DNA from: Paenibacillus peoriae KCTC 3763
Lineage (GTDB): Bacteria; Bacillota; Bacilli; Paenibacillales; Paenibacillaceae
DNA length: 64,000 bases
Direction: 5' to 3'
NCBI RefSeq assembly: GCF_000236805.1
Contig: NZ_AGFX01000011.1
Location: 806,001-870,000 of the forward strand
Shown here: positions 51,611-60,139 of the stretch, in pieces
Layout: every line of letters starts with the position of its first letter
Numbering within the stretch: the first letter of the stretch is position 1
Position numbers and translations under genes: made by a program
The notes under the pieces: model-generated
The model's database searches: none
What the model was told of the DNA's origin: nothing
What the model saw: the letters and a program-made list of their open reading frames with translations, nothing else

Positions 51611-52429
51611 ATGCCGGAACTTCCTGAAATGGAAAACTACAGAACGCTATTGTCAAAACAAATTTTGGATATTCCGATTACTGGAGTGACGGTTAACCGT
51701 GAAAAATCCATTAATACTGATGTGGACACGTTTGAAAAGCATTTGCTGGGAGCGACCGTTGTATATTTAGAGCGTCGAGGCAAGCATTTGATTTTTCATT
51801 TAAACACGGGTGGGCGGCTTGTGCTGCACCTGATGCTGGGAGGACTGCTATATCTGGGAACGGAGGAGCAGCGCCCGAACCGTACGGTTCAGATCGAATT
51901 GGATTTTAGCGGTGTGAAGCTTTATTTTATTGGGCTGCGCTTAGGCTACCTGCACTTGCTGACAGCTAAAGAAACAGAGGAGGCATTATCAGACCTCGGA
52001 CCCGATCCGTTGGACCATCGTATGACGTTGGAAAAGTTCACAGCGCGTCTAAAGGGACGGCGGGGGATTTTGAAAACAACGCTGGTGAATCAACAAATTT
52101 TTTCGGGTATTGGCAACTGTTATTCGGATGAAATTGCTTATATCGCCGGATTTACACCGGGTTCCAAAGTACAAAACATCGTACAGTCACCGGAAAAAGT
52201 GGAAAAGCTGTATCATGCTACTCAATCCGTGCTGCGTGAAGCTACTGCGGAAGGCGGTTATATAGAAATGCCGCTGATGGAGGGAGACACATTAACGGGT
52301 GGCTTCGATCATCAGTGCCGAGTATATGACCGTGAGGGTGAAGAATCCCCAAGTGGCGGGAAAATCGTTAGGGTTGAGCTGGCGGGGAAAAAAGCATTTT
52401 ATTGCCCGGTACAGCAGCATGATGCCTAA
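51611..52429 (+). CDS. mutM: Formamidopyrimidine-DNA glycosylase-like protein with degenerate zinc finger
   Basis: An Fpg/Nei-family base excision repair glycosylase of 272 residues. The catalytic N-terminus MPELPEMENY (Pro and Glu after Met removal), the lysine in RRGKHLIF and the helix-two-turn-helix NQQIFSGIGNCYSDEI are intact. The C-terminal zinc finger is not: instead of C-x2-C and C-x2-C there is EGEESPSGGK and KAFYCPVQQ, leaving one of four ligands. It is probably a zincless-finger member. Its end overlaps nfo by 8 nt, so the two repair enzymes are co-translated. Confidence 0.88.
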   Translation: MPELPEMENYRTLLSKQILDIPITGVTVNREKSINTDVDTFEKHLLGATVVYLERRGKHLIFHLNTGGRLVLHLMLGGLLYLGTEEQRPNRTVQIELDFSGVKLYFIGLRLGYLHLLTAKETEEALSDLGPDPLDHRMTLEKFTARLKGRRGILKTTLVNQQIFSGIGNCYSDEIAYIAGFTPGSKVQNIVQSPEKVEKLYHATQSVLREATAEGGYIEMPLMEGDTLTGGFDHQCRVYDREGEESPSGGKIVRVELAGKKAFYCPVQQHDA

Positions 52430-53267
52430 ATTGCTCATCGGCGCCCATGTGAGTACGCGTGGCGGCTTTTCCAAAGCTGCTATGCGTGCACACGAGCAAG
52501 GGGGATATTCTTTTCAATATTTCCCGAAAAATCCTCGCAGTCTCAGGTTAAAGGAGTGGAGTGCTACAGATACTGCTGCTTGTAAAGCTTACTGTTCAAA
52601 GCACAAGCTTCAATCCATTGCCCATTCGCCTTATCCCGTGAATCCGGCTCTTGGTCGTGAGCGTGGTCAGGAGTTTTATGAGCTGACGGTGGCCTCATTG
52701 CGGAACGATCTGGATATTGCGGAAGCTTGCGGCTCAAGGGGGATTGTCGTTCACTTCGGGCATATGCATTCGTCTGACCCACTGGAGGGCTACCGAAATA
52801 TTATTGGCTGTCTTGATGATGTGCTGGAAGGTTGGAAGGGAAATGCCAAATTACTGATTGAGAACCAAGCAGGGGATCACGGACCGATGGGAACCACGCT
52901 GGAGGAAATGGTGCAAATCCGCCAGTTGTGCCAAAATTCCGACAGTATCGGCTTTTGTCTGGACACCTGTCATGCATATGCAGCAGGTTTGTGGAATGGT
53001 AAAAAGGACGAGGCTTTGATTGAAAAAGGGGAGCGTCTCGGCTATTGGTCAGCCCTGTGCGGAGTTCATTTGAACGATTCCAAATATCCGTATGGATCTA
53101 AAAAAGACAGACATGCGCGTGTCGGGCAAGGCTGTATCGGTGTAGAGGGAATGCGTTGGATGACAGAGCAGGGGTCTGTAAGAGGTATGCCTGTCGTCCT
53201 GGAAAGTGAAACGGGAGATGATGGGACACATCGGGAAGATATTCAATTGGTTCAAAGCTGGCAGTAA
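52422..53267 (+). CDS. nfo: Deoxyribonuclease IV (AP endonuclease, Nfo)
   Basis: Cleaves abasic sites in DNA and removes blocking 3' ends. The 281-residue TIM-barrel protein shows LIGAHVSTRGGF at the start, then IVVHFGHM, LIENQAG, GFCLDTCHAYAAG and HLNDSKYPYGSKKDRHA, the standard zinc-ligand motifs. The ATG at 52422 sits inside the end of the Fpg-like gene (ATGCCTAA), so glycosylase and AP endonuclease, consecutive steps of base excision repair, are made together. Confidence 0.95.
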   Translation: MPKLLIGAHVSTRGGFSKAAMRAHEQGGYSFQYFPKNPRSLRLKEWSATDTAACKAYCSKHKLQSIAHSPYPVNPALGRERGQEFYELTVASLRNDLDIAEACGSRGIVVHFGHMHSSDPLEGYRNIIGCLDDVLEGWKGNAKLLIENQAGDHGPMGTTLEEMVQIRQLCQNSDSIGFCLDTCHAYAAGLWNGKKDEALIEKGERLGYWSALCGVHLNDSKYPYGSKKDRHARVGQGCIGVEGMRWMTEQGSVRGMPVVLESETGDDGTHREDIQLVQSWQ

Positions 53268-53339
53268 ATCAGTTTAACGGATCATGGATATCTTTGAGGC
53301 TCTTGAAGCTTATTTTTTAGGGGGAAAGGAGGAGAGTTG

Positions 53340-53678
53340 ATGTATTTGTTTATGGACGATTATCGGCCTTGTCCTCCAGGCTTTAAGCTGGCAAGGGACG
53401 CGGAAGAGTGTCTGTTATTGCTTCAGGAATATCCGATTTCAGTGCTATCGCTGGATTATGATTTGGGTCCGGATCAGCTCACGGGAAAAGATGTGGCTGC
53501 TTACATTGCAGGCAAACAGTTATATCCACCTGAAATTTACCTGCATTCCTCCAGTCCGGAGGGTCGGCGTGTCATGTATGAGCTGCTCTATGCCAACAAG
53601 CCAGAAGGAGTCACAGTGCATAATGGTCCGGTACCCGAGGAACGTATGCGTGAGATCAGAAAAGAGTCGGAACAATGA
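53340..53678 (+). CDS. Cyclic-phosphate processing receiver-like protein
   Basis: The 112-residue protein looks like a stand-alone receiver-type domain, with MDDYRPCPPGFKLARD near the start and a phospho-acceptor-like SLDYDLGPDQLTG (about residues 38-50). I associate the MDD-x-R-P-P start and LSLDHDLG motif with the cREC (cyclic-phosphate processing receiver) family. AAAGGAGGAG precedes the ATG. It overlaps the thioredoxin-like gene by 4 nt. Its role beside repair and thioredoxin genes is unknown. Confidence 0.7.
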   Translation: MYLFMDDYRPCPPGFKLARDAEECLLLLQEYPISVLSLDYDLGPDQLTGKDVAAYIAGKQLYPPEIYLHSSSPEGRRVMYELLYANKPEGVTVHNGPVPEERMREIRKESEQ

Positions 53679-53989
53679 GGGAAATAGGACAAAAAGAGGC
53701 ACGTCGTGCCATATGGGAGGGATGCAAGCTGGCTTTGTTTGTGTACACTCCCATGTGCGGAACCTGCGCGGCTGCCCGCCGAATGCTGGAGGTGGCGGAG
53801 CATTTGCTTCCCGAAGGAGCGGTGTTGCAATGCAACATAAACTATATACCTGCACTGGTGCAGGAGTATCAAATTTCCAGTGTACCCGCGCTTCTTATAT
53901 ACAACGGCGAAAACGAAATTCCTGAAATCATCTACAAAATGGAATCTGTGGAACACTTGCTGAACAGGATAAGGAGCGTGATGGAATGA
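53675..53989 (+). CDS. Thioredoxin-like protein
   Basis: The 104-residue thioredoxin-fold protein has a C-x2-C active site (TPMCGTCAAARRML, about residues 26-39) and the cis-proline segment SSVPALLIY. The fold order matches small thioredoxins of the YtpP type. It overlaps genes on both sides by four bases (ATGA), so it is co-translated with the receiver-like protein and the ABC ATPase. Its partner protein is not known. Confidence 0.9.
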   Translation: MREIGQKEARRAIWEGCKLALFVYTPMCGTCAAARRMLEVAEHLLPEGAVLQCNINYIPALVQEYQISSVPALLIYNGENEIPEIIYKMESVEHLLNRIRSVME

Positions 53990-54759
53990 TATCCATAAAG
54001 AACATCACATTGCAGCGGGAAGAAAATAAGATTTTGGACGATGTAAGTCTCGATATACGGGAAGGCGAGCATTGGGCGATTCTGGGGCGCAACGGTTCTG
54101 GTAAAACAACATTGCTGGAAATGATGACAGGATACATGTTTCCCAGTTGTGGCACGGTCGAGGTGCTTGGACAAACCTATGGTCAATGTGACGTGCGGGA
54201 AGTTCGCAAGCAGATCGGTTATATAAGCCAGACCTTGCTGGAAAAGCTAGCGTTAAAAGATCCGGTATGGGAAGTGGTCGCCACCGGCGCGTATGCTTTT
54301 TTGCGTTTTTATCAAGAGATTCCGACAGAGGCAAAGGAAAAAGCCGTATCCTTGTTGGAGGGCATGAATTTAGGCGGTCTGATGCATCATCCGCTAGGGA
54401 CATTATCTCAAGGAGAGCGAAAAAAGGTCATGCTGGCTCGTTCACTGATGGCGGAGCCTCGCTTGTTGATTATGGACGAGCCTTGTGCCGGGCTGGATTT
54501 ATTTGAACGGGAAAAAATGCTGGTTGAGATTGATCGGCTCCGTCAACGGGATTTGTCAGTGGTTTACGTAACGCATCACATTGAGGAGATTGTCCCTCTC
54601 TTTACGCATGTGGCGTTGATCCGTGATGGCAAGGTTGCAGCAGCGGGACCAAAAAAAGAAGTTTTAACGAAAGAATTGATTATGCACACGTATGAAGTTC
54701 CAGTTGAGCTGGATTGGGATGGAGAACGTCCCTGGATTCGGGTGTGCAATGGAGGGTAA
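53986..54759 (+). CDS. ABC-type ATPase (YlmA-like)
   Basis: The 257-residue ATPase has Walker A GRNGSGKTTLLE (about residues 35-46), a Q-loop region YISQTLLEKL, signature LSQGERKKVMLARSL, Walker B LLIMDEPCAGLD and switch His in VTHHIEEI. It resembles ModF/YlmA-type stand-alone ATPases; no permease gene is next to it. It overlaps the thioredoxin-like gene by 4 nt. It could act in stress or energise a permease coded elsewhere. Confidence 0.9.
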   Translation: MISIKNITLQREENKILDDVSLDIREGEHWAILGRNGSGKTTLLEMMTGYMFPSCGTVEVLGQTYGQCDVREVRKQIGYISQTLLEKLALKDPVWEVVATGAYAFLRFYQEIPTEAKEKAVSLLEGMNLGGLMHHPLGTLSQGERKKVMLARSLMAEPRLLIMDEPCAGLDLFEREKMLVEIDRLRQRDLSVVYVTHHIEEIVPLFTHVALIRDGKVAAAGPKKEVLTKELIMHTYEVPVELDWDGERPWIRVCNGG

Positions 54760-54781
54760 TATTACTTTGGAGGAACAATAC

Positions 54782-55840
54782 ATGCGTACAGATGAGCAGG
54801 GTGTGGCCGCCTTGTCATCGTCAAGATTTATTTGTACGGCTAATCATGGATTTGCACCCTACGCTCAAGAGGAGCTTAGAAGATTATTTGGCTCAGTGAA
54901 AAGCACAGTACTTGTACCCGGTGAAATTTTTCTGGCTACATTACCTGCGGGATCCAGTGAGGTTGTAAGGATGATTACAGGTCAGCCGCCGATGTTTTTA
55001 CGTCACTTGTTTCCTGTGCATTTTCAGGAGGAAGGAACGGACTTGGACCAGGTGCTGAAGCATCTGGTTGCATTTATCCGTAACCGCCGGGAGCTGATGG
55101 ATCAACGTGTTTCTTTGCAAGTGCGCAAAGGTTCCAGCAGCAGCTGGACCGAAAGCGCGGGGGCGCTCAAGCAGGCTCTAAGTGAACAATTAAGTGATCT
55201 GCCTATGGAGCAAACGGTACAAGGGGCCGACGTTATTGTATCCGTTTTTGCGGATACGGATACGTGGTATGCAGGCGTATCACATCCTCAGGACAATCTT
55301 TCAGATTGGAGCGGAGGCGCGGTTCGTTTTCAGAAGGAGGAGGGACAAATCTCTCGTGCCAAATTCAAGCTTTTAGAAGCAGAAGCGACATTTGGTATTG
55401 ATTTTGGTGCCTTTCATCAAGGACTGGATATCGGGGCAGCACCGGGTGGGTGGACTTCCTTCTTACTGGAGCGAGGGCTCAAGGTGACGGCGGTTGATCC
55501 GGCAAAGATGGAGCCGTCGCTGATGAAGTATGCCAATCTGACTTTTTTGCGCAAAAATGCGAGTGAAGTCAAATTTAAGGAGAATACGTTTGATCTGCTG
55601 GTTTGTGATATGAGCTGGAGTCCGAAGCAGATGGCAAGGCTCGTAACTGATTTACTGTATAGTTTGCGAAGCGGGGGTACTGCTATCGTAACGGTCAAGC
55701 TAATGCATAAAAAGCCTTTGGCGCTCATTCATGATGTGATGGCTTCATTCGAGCAGTCTGGCATGCAGATTCAGCGGGCTAAGCAGCTATTCCATAACCG
55801 AGATGAGATTACCCTGTACATGATCAAGTATGGAAAATAA
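54782..55840 (+). CDS. FtsJ-like SAM-dependent methyltransferase (RlmM-like)
   Basis: The 352-residue protein has an N-terminal THUMP-like part (about residues 1-200, FICTANHGFAPYAQEELRR) and a C-terminal Rossmann methyltransferase with motif I LDIGAAPGGWTSFLLERG (about 218-235), an acidic TAVDPAKM, and CDMSWSPKQM. This resembles RlmM (23S rRNA C2498 2'-O-methyltransferase). The ATG at 54782 follows GGAGG by 8 nt; it lies 22 nt after the ATPase stop. Confidence 0.85.
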   Translation: MRTDEQGVAALSSSRFICTANHGFAPYAQEELRRLFGSVKSTVLVPGEIFLATLPAGSSEVVRMITGQPPMFLRHLFPVHFQEEGTDLDQVLKHLVAFIRNRRELMDQRVSLQVRKGSSSSWTESAGALKQALSEQLSDLPMEQTVQGADVIVSVFADTDTWYAGVSHPQDNLSDWSGGAVRFQKEEGQISRAKFKLLEAEATFGIDFGAFHQGLDIGAAPGGWTSFLLERGLKVTAVDPAKMEPSLMKYANLTFLRKNASEVKFKENTFDLLVCDMSWSPKQMARLVTDLLYSLRSGGTAIVTVKLMHKKPLALIHDVMASFEQSGMQIQRAKQLFHNRDEITLYMIKYGK

Positions 55841-55915
55841 TACTTTACAATGAGTACAGGTCTGCTATATAATAAACCCAAATTGTTCCTTAAAAAATAA
55901 TAATCACGTTTGAAT

Positions 55916-55988
55916 AAAGGGAAAGCATCCCGCAGATCATTTTCATGGTGACATGGAGATTTGGTTTTGCGGCGGCTTTCCCTTTTTT
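55916..55988 (+). terminator. Terminator before the Tad operon
   Basis: AAAGGGAAAGC (55916-55926) pairs with GCTTTCCCTTT (55975-55985), with CCGC/GCGG inside, and ends in T6. A TATAAT at 55868-55873 lies upstream of it, so the hairpin might also be part of a leader. The gap 55.84-56.02 kb contains no gene. Confidence 0.8.
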
Positions 55989-56020
55989 GCGTTATTTGCT
56001 TATAGAAGGGAGGTGGAAGG

Positions 56021-57523
56021 ATGATACAGAAGCCATCACGATTGGAATACGGATCTATTGTCGGTGAACGTTACCGAATTGTTCGCACGTTGGGTACAGG
56101 AGGAATGAGCCATGTGTTCATGGCAGAAGATTTGAAGCTGCCAGGCAAGCAATGGGCGGTGAAGGAGTCGGTTGCCGAGCCACAAATGATGAAGCTTATA
56201 CGAACGGAAGCGGAAATGCTGATTTCATTAAGCCATCCACGCCTACCGAGAATTGTTGATTTCTTCGAGCATCCGCGATCCGGTGCGGTATATCTGGTTA
56301 TGGATTACATTGAAGGCATGACGCTGGAAGCCTATATGAAGGGCTACCAAGGTCATATCCCACAGGAGGAAATCGTTCCATTCGCTTTGCAAGTGCTGGA
56401 TGTGCTGGATTATTTGCATACCCGTCAGACACCAGTCATTTACCGTGATCTGAAACCGACGAATATTATGCTGACCCCGGAAATGGAATTTAAGCTGATT
56501 GATTTTGGGATCGCGCGGAGCTATAAGGTGGAACTGAATCAGGATACGGTAAAGCTGGGAACCGTGGGTTTTGCAGCCCCGGAGCAATATGGAGCAGGCC
56601 AGACGGATGCCCGCTCAGACTTATACAGTTTGGGAGCGTTGCTGTTGTATCTCTGTACGGGTGGCAAATATAGCGAGTGGACTGCGGGAGTAGAAAGGTA
56701 TATTCGCGGGGAATTACCTCGCCATTTGATTCCAGTGATTCGAAAGCTGCTGCGGCAGCATCCTGAGGAACGATTTCAATCTGCCGGAGAGGTCATTGAA
56801 GAACTGCGACAAAGTGCAGAGTTTCAGCCTGCTCAACATGGAGCATCCGTTAGTGAACCTTCAAATACTTCATTGGAATACGCAGGTACAAGGGTAGTAG
56901 CTGTGCTCGGTGTGTCTTCCGGCTCCGGTGCTACACACACGGCAATTGCGGTGAGCCACTACCTGGCCCGAAGATGTCGCTCTGTAGCTTTGGTTGAGCT
57001 GCATAGCACAGCCAAAGCGTTTGCCCGGCTTCAAGCAGTGGTGGAGGGTGCACCTGCTGGACGAACGAGTTCGAGTCGGCGTTTTGAGGTGGACGGAGTA
57101 CATTATTGGCGGCAGACATCTCGTGCGGATGTCATTTCTTTGCTGGGCGGCTCCTATAGATTTATCGTTCTGGATTTGGGGAGTGGACAGGATAATGAGC
57201 GGCTGGAGGAATTTTTGAGAGCCGATTACCCGCTTATCGTTGGTTCAGGAGCGGAATGGAGAGCTCAAGAGATCGTCAGGCTAGCCCAATCGCTTCAGCG
57301 TTATCCGCAGCATAAATGGAATTACTGCTTGCCGTTGGCACCATCGGAGGCGGTTCGTAGGCTGCGTAAGGAACTGGATCATGATAAAGTATTTGCTCTA
57401 CCGTTCCATTCTGACCCATTCGAGCAAGACGGTGAGATGGATCAGGTGCTGGACGAGCTGTTTCGCGGAGCTATTCCGGATACCCGGAAAAAACGCTTCG
57501 GATTTCTAAAACGTCAGCGCTAA
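56021..57523 (+). CDS. Serine/threonine kinase fused to a MinD/CpaE-like domain
   Basis: The 500-residue protein has an N-terminal Hanks-type kinase (about residues 17-270): G-loop LGTGGMSHVF, K in WAVKE, catalytic YRDLKPTN, DFG (LIDFGIAR) and an APE-like AAPEQYG. A C-terminal domain (about 290-490) starts VVAVLGVSSGSGATHTA, like the ParA/MinD fold but without the P-loop lysine. There is no transmembrane segment or PASTA domain. It begins the Tad-type operon, so it may control pilus assembly by phosphorylation. The fusion is unusual. Confidence 0.9.
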   Translation: MIQKPSRLEYGSIVGERYRIVRTLGTGGMSHVFMAEDLKLPGKQWAVKESVAEPQMMKLIRTEAEMLISLSHPRLPRIVDFFEHPRSGAVYLVMDYIEGMTLEAYMKGYQGHIPQEEIVPFALQVLDVLDYLHTRQTPVIYRDLKPTNIMLTPEMEFKLIDFGIARSYKVELNQDTVKLGTVGFAAPEQYGAGQTDARSDLYSLGALLLYLCTGGKYSEWTAGVERYIRGELPRHLIPVIRKLLRQHPEERFQSAGEVIEELRQSAEFQPAQHGASVSEPSNTSLEYAGTRVVAVLGVSSGSGATHTAIAVSHYLARRCRSVALVELHSTAKAFARLQAVVEGAPAGRTSSSRRFEVDGVHYWRQTSRADVISLLGGSYRFIVLDLGSGQDNERLEEFLRADYPLIVGSGAEWRAQEIVRLAQSLQRYPQHKWNYCLPLAPSEAVRRLRKELDHDKVFALPFHSDPFEQDGEMDQVLDELFRGAIPDTRKKRFGFLKRQR

Positions 57524-57562
57524 ATCAAAGACATATATCAAAAAAGGCAGGGGAGAAGCTGT

Positions 57563-58549
57563 GTGTCCAAGCTAAGAAAGAGCAGTAAGCAAAAGCTATA
57601 CGCCGGTTGTATTGGCGCGGGTATAGTTAGCATTATTTTTGTAGGCTACCTTATCGTTAACACCCATCAAATGAATGAGGTCAGGAAACAGGCCGAAGTA
57701 GACGCAGAACTAAAATGGAAAGTGTATGAACAAGAGCAACGCACTGCGAAAAAAGGCTGGGCTGTTATTCGTGACATTTCACCAGGTGAACAGATTACAG
57801 CTAATGATTTGAAGGGAGTTACGGTCCCTGGTTCTCAGGCACCGGCAAATTTGGTGACAGATAAAAATGAAGCTTCCGGCACTACAGCCAAGATTGAATT
57901 GAAAAAAGGGTCTGTGCTTACGTCTGCAATGGTAACTGTTGATGAGCCCGCATCTAAAGATTTGCGCAACCGTGAGCTAAAGGTGGTAGTACTGCCCAGC
58001 AGCCTGAAGCAGGGGGACGAAGTGGATATCCGCATTCAATTTCCAACGGGCCAGGATTATATTCTATTGTCCAAAAAGAAAATTTCCAGGCTGGAAGGCC
58101 CCGTCGTCTGGGTCACTATGAATGAGCAGGAAATATTATCGTTTTCAAGTGCAATTGTTGATGCCTACCTGCATAAAGCATCCATCTATGCGCTGACATA
58201 TGTCGATCCTGAGTTTCAGCCGAAGGCGATCCCAACTTATCCGCCTAATGCTCAAGTGTTAGCACTCATGAATAGTGATCCGAATGTGTTACGCGTGGCG
58301 GAACAAAGGCTGTCCAAGCAGTTGCGGGATTCTCTTGAAAATGCAATTAATTCATTAAACAACGTTATTTCAACACCTATAGAAAGAAGTCTGAGTGAGG
58401 AAATTACAGCTCAGCATACGGATACGACTGCAAGAGATGCATCTGACGGGAGTAAGGGTATGGGGAATGGATATGGAATCGGGCAGGATCATAAAGAACA
58501 GGCGGAAATTTTGACGCAGGGTGGAAGCTCTGATCCATATGCCAAATAA
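57563..58549 (+). CDS. SAF-domain protein (CpaB/RcpC-like)
   Basis: The 328-residue protein has an N-terminal transmembrane helix (about residues 12-32), then a SAF domain (about 65-125, WAVIRDISPGEQITANDLKG and KKGSVLTSAMV) followed by a beta-rich region (VVVLPSSLKQGDEVDIRI). This layout is that of CpaB/RcpC Flp pilus proteins, which are periplasmic in diderms; here it should face the cell wall. The Ser/Gly/Asp-rich C-terminus is of low complexity. The GTG start follows GGGGAGAAG. Confidence 0.85.
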   Translation: MSKLRKSSKQKLYAGCIGAGIVSIIFVGYLIVNTHQMNEVRKQAEVDAELKWKVYEQEQRTAKKGWAVIRDISPGEQITANDLKGVTVPGSQAPANLVTDKNEASGTTAKIELKKGSVLTSAMVTVDEPASKDLRNRELKVVVLPSSLKQGDEVDIRIQFPTGQDYILLSKKKISRLEGPVVWVTMNEQEILSFSSAIVDAYLHKASIYALTYVDPEFQPKAIPTYPPNAQVLALMNSDPNVLRVAEQRLSKQLRDSLENAINSLNNVISTPIERSLSEEITAQHTDTTARDASDGSKGMGNGYGIGQDHKEQAEILTQGGSSDPYAK

Positions 58550-58571
58550 ATAAAAGTAAAGGAACGGAAGT

Positions 58572-59285
58572 ATGAAAATTTGGATATTTGCCGGACTTTG
58601 TGACAAAAGCGATACCTTGTTATACATCAGCAGCATATTAGCTGCTTCCGGCCAACAGGTGCTGCTTGTGGATGCTACGCTGCGGAAACAGTATCGTTAT
58701 AGCATAGGGATGCTCGATAAACCACTTCCCATTATACAGTTTAATGGTTTTGATGTGGCGACTGGTTTTACAGCATGGGAAGATCTTAACATCGGTATGA
58801 TGGCCGATCTAAAGGCAGAGCAGGCTTATGACATTGTCATTTTGGACGTGGAGTCAGCGGATTTTTGCCCAATATCTGTTTGGAAAAGGGCGGAACAGCG
58901 AATTTGGGTCAGTGATTATAGCCGAATGCAGATGCACAACGGACGGATGTGGCTAGAGCATTTGTTCAGTCAACCTGGATTTCCCAAAGATCTTGCATTT
59001 GACAAATTATTTTTACAAGCTGTGGATTGTGGTGTAGAGGAGCCGTACTTATGGGAATACATGAACGGTTTTCCTGCCTTCTGGCAGCAAGAGCCGTATG
59101 TACTGCCATGGGATGAGGGGCATCTTGCCCTGAAGCTGGAAAATGAGCATAAACAGCAGCTTCAACTAAAACCGCTATCCAGAATGTATAAGAAAGAATT
59201 GTGCCGTTGCATTGGAGAATGGATGGGCTGGGAATTTAAAGAGAGCCGACGTGCGCTAAAGCGTGCGGAAAGGAGGAGAGCATGA
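58572..59285 (+). CDS. Degenerate ParA/MinD-like protein of the Tad operon
   Basis: The 237-residue protein opens with a MinD-like beta-strand and loop (IWIFAGLCDKSDTLLYISSI) followed by GQQVLLVDATLRKQ, like the deviant Walker A and Switch I regions of ParA ATPases, yet no P-loop lysine is present. DIVILDVESADFC resembles the Walker B strand. A long basic C-terminus (ESRRALKRAERRR) follows. It overlaps the next gene by 4 nt. Likely a non-hydrolysing scaffold related to CpaE/TadZ. Confidence 0.65.
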   Translation: MKIWIFAGLCDKSDTLLYISSILAASGQQVLLVDATLRKQYRYSIGMLDKPLPIIQFNGFDVATGFTAWEDLNIGMMADLKAEQAYDIVILDVESADFCPISVWKRAEQRIWVSDYSRMQMHNGRMWLEHLFSQPGFPKDLAFDKLFLQAVDCGVEEPYLWEYMNGFPAFWQQEPYVLPWDEGHLALKLENEHKQQLQLKPLSRMYKKELCRCIGEWMGWEFKESRRALKRAERRRA

Positions 59286-60139
59286 GCACTGTTTTATTTT
59301 GGAGCCCAATAAAGGGAGCGAGTGGAAGCAGCTCATTGGCGGCAGCAATAGCAGTTACCATAGGCAATCTATATAGAGGAAGATTACTATTGACCCATCT
59401 GGGACGTAGACATACGGGAATTGAATCAGGATTCCCTATACAGGAGCATCGTATGGATGATCCAAGTTTGCGGCTTGAGGAAGGCGGTTGGGATGCTGTC
59501 GCACGGTTAGTACTGCGTGGAACATTGTCTAGAGAAAATATTTGTAATTATACGACACCTGTACTGGAACAGACTCTCGATGTGCTTGAGGGAACCTCCA
59601 GCTTTGGAGCTGTTCCACCACTGTTATCCTCTGGACTTGTACGGGCAGTGATGGACACGGCGGATCAATATTATGATTTGACGCTGGTTGATGCAGGAAG
59701 TGGAGCAGGGTGGGGATCTGTACAACATGAAGCATGTGCGGGAGCCAAGCTGGCTGTTCTGTCGCTGACTCAGAATATACGTGAGCTGGATGCTTTTTTT
59801 GAATCTGTATCTCCGCTATCCACTTACTCGGCATTGCCGTTATTAATGGTACTCGGGAAATATGATGTGCATTCTCAAGCAAATGTAGCGAATATCCGCA
59901 GGAGATATGGCTACAAGGGAGCTTTACATACAGTTCCTTACAGTACTGAATTTATGGACGCGTGGAACCGCAGGGATGTGGTAGGCCATGTACAGCGTGG
60001 TGTGCGAAGCGGGAAAGAGCCGCATCGCAGGCTTTTTACACCTATCGGATGGGAGCAGAGCATACGGCAGATCAGTAAAGCTATTCTGGAGGCGGCAGAA
60101 TCCGATCTTCGGCTCAAGGCTTTGGAAAGGGGCGCTTGA
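59282..60139 (+). CDS. ParA/CpaE (TadZ)-like protein lacking the P-loop lysine
   Basis: The 285-residue protein begins VLFWSPIKGASGSSSLAAAI, where KGASGSSS replaces the KGGxGKT of ParA-type ATPases, and has DLTLVDAGSGAGWGS where the Walker B strand is expected. TadZ proteins help localise the pilus machine at the pole, and several are atypical ATPases. It overlaps the upstream gene and abuts the CpaF gene, so translation is coupled along the operon. Confidence 0.8.
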   Translation: MSTVLFWSPIKGASGSSSLAAAIAVTIGNLYRGRLLLTHLGRRHTGIESGFPIQEHRMDDPSLRLEEGGWDAVARLVLRGTLSRENICNYTTPVLEQTLDVLEGTSSFGAVPPLLSSGLVRAVMDTADQYYDLTLVDAGSGAGWGSVQHEACAGAKLAVLSLTQNIRELDAFFESVSPLSTYSALPLLMVLGKYDVHSQANVANIRRRYGYKGALHTVPYSTEFMDAWNRRDVVGHVQRGVRSGKEPHRRLFTPIGWEQSIRQISKAILEAAESDLRLKALERGA

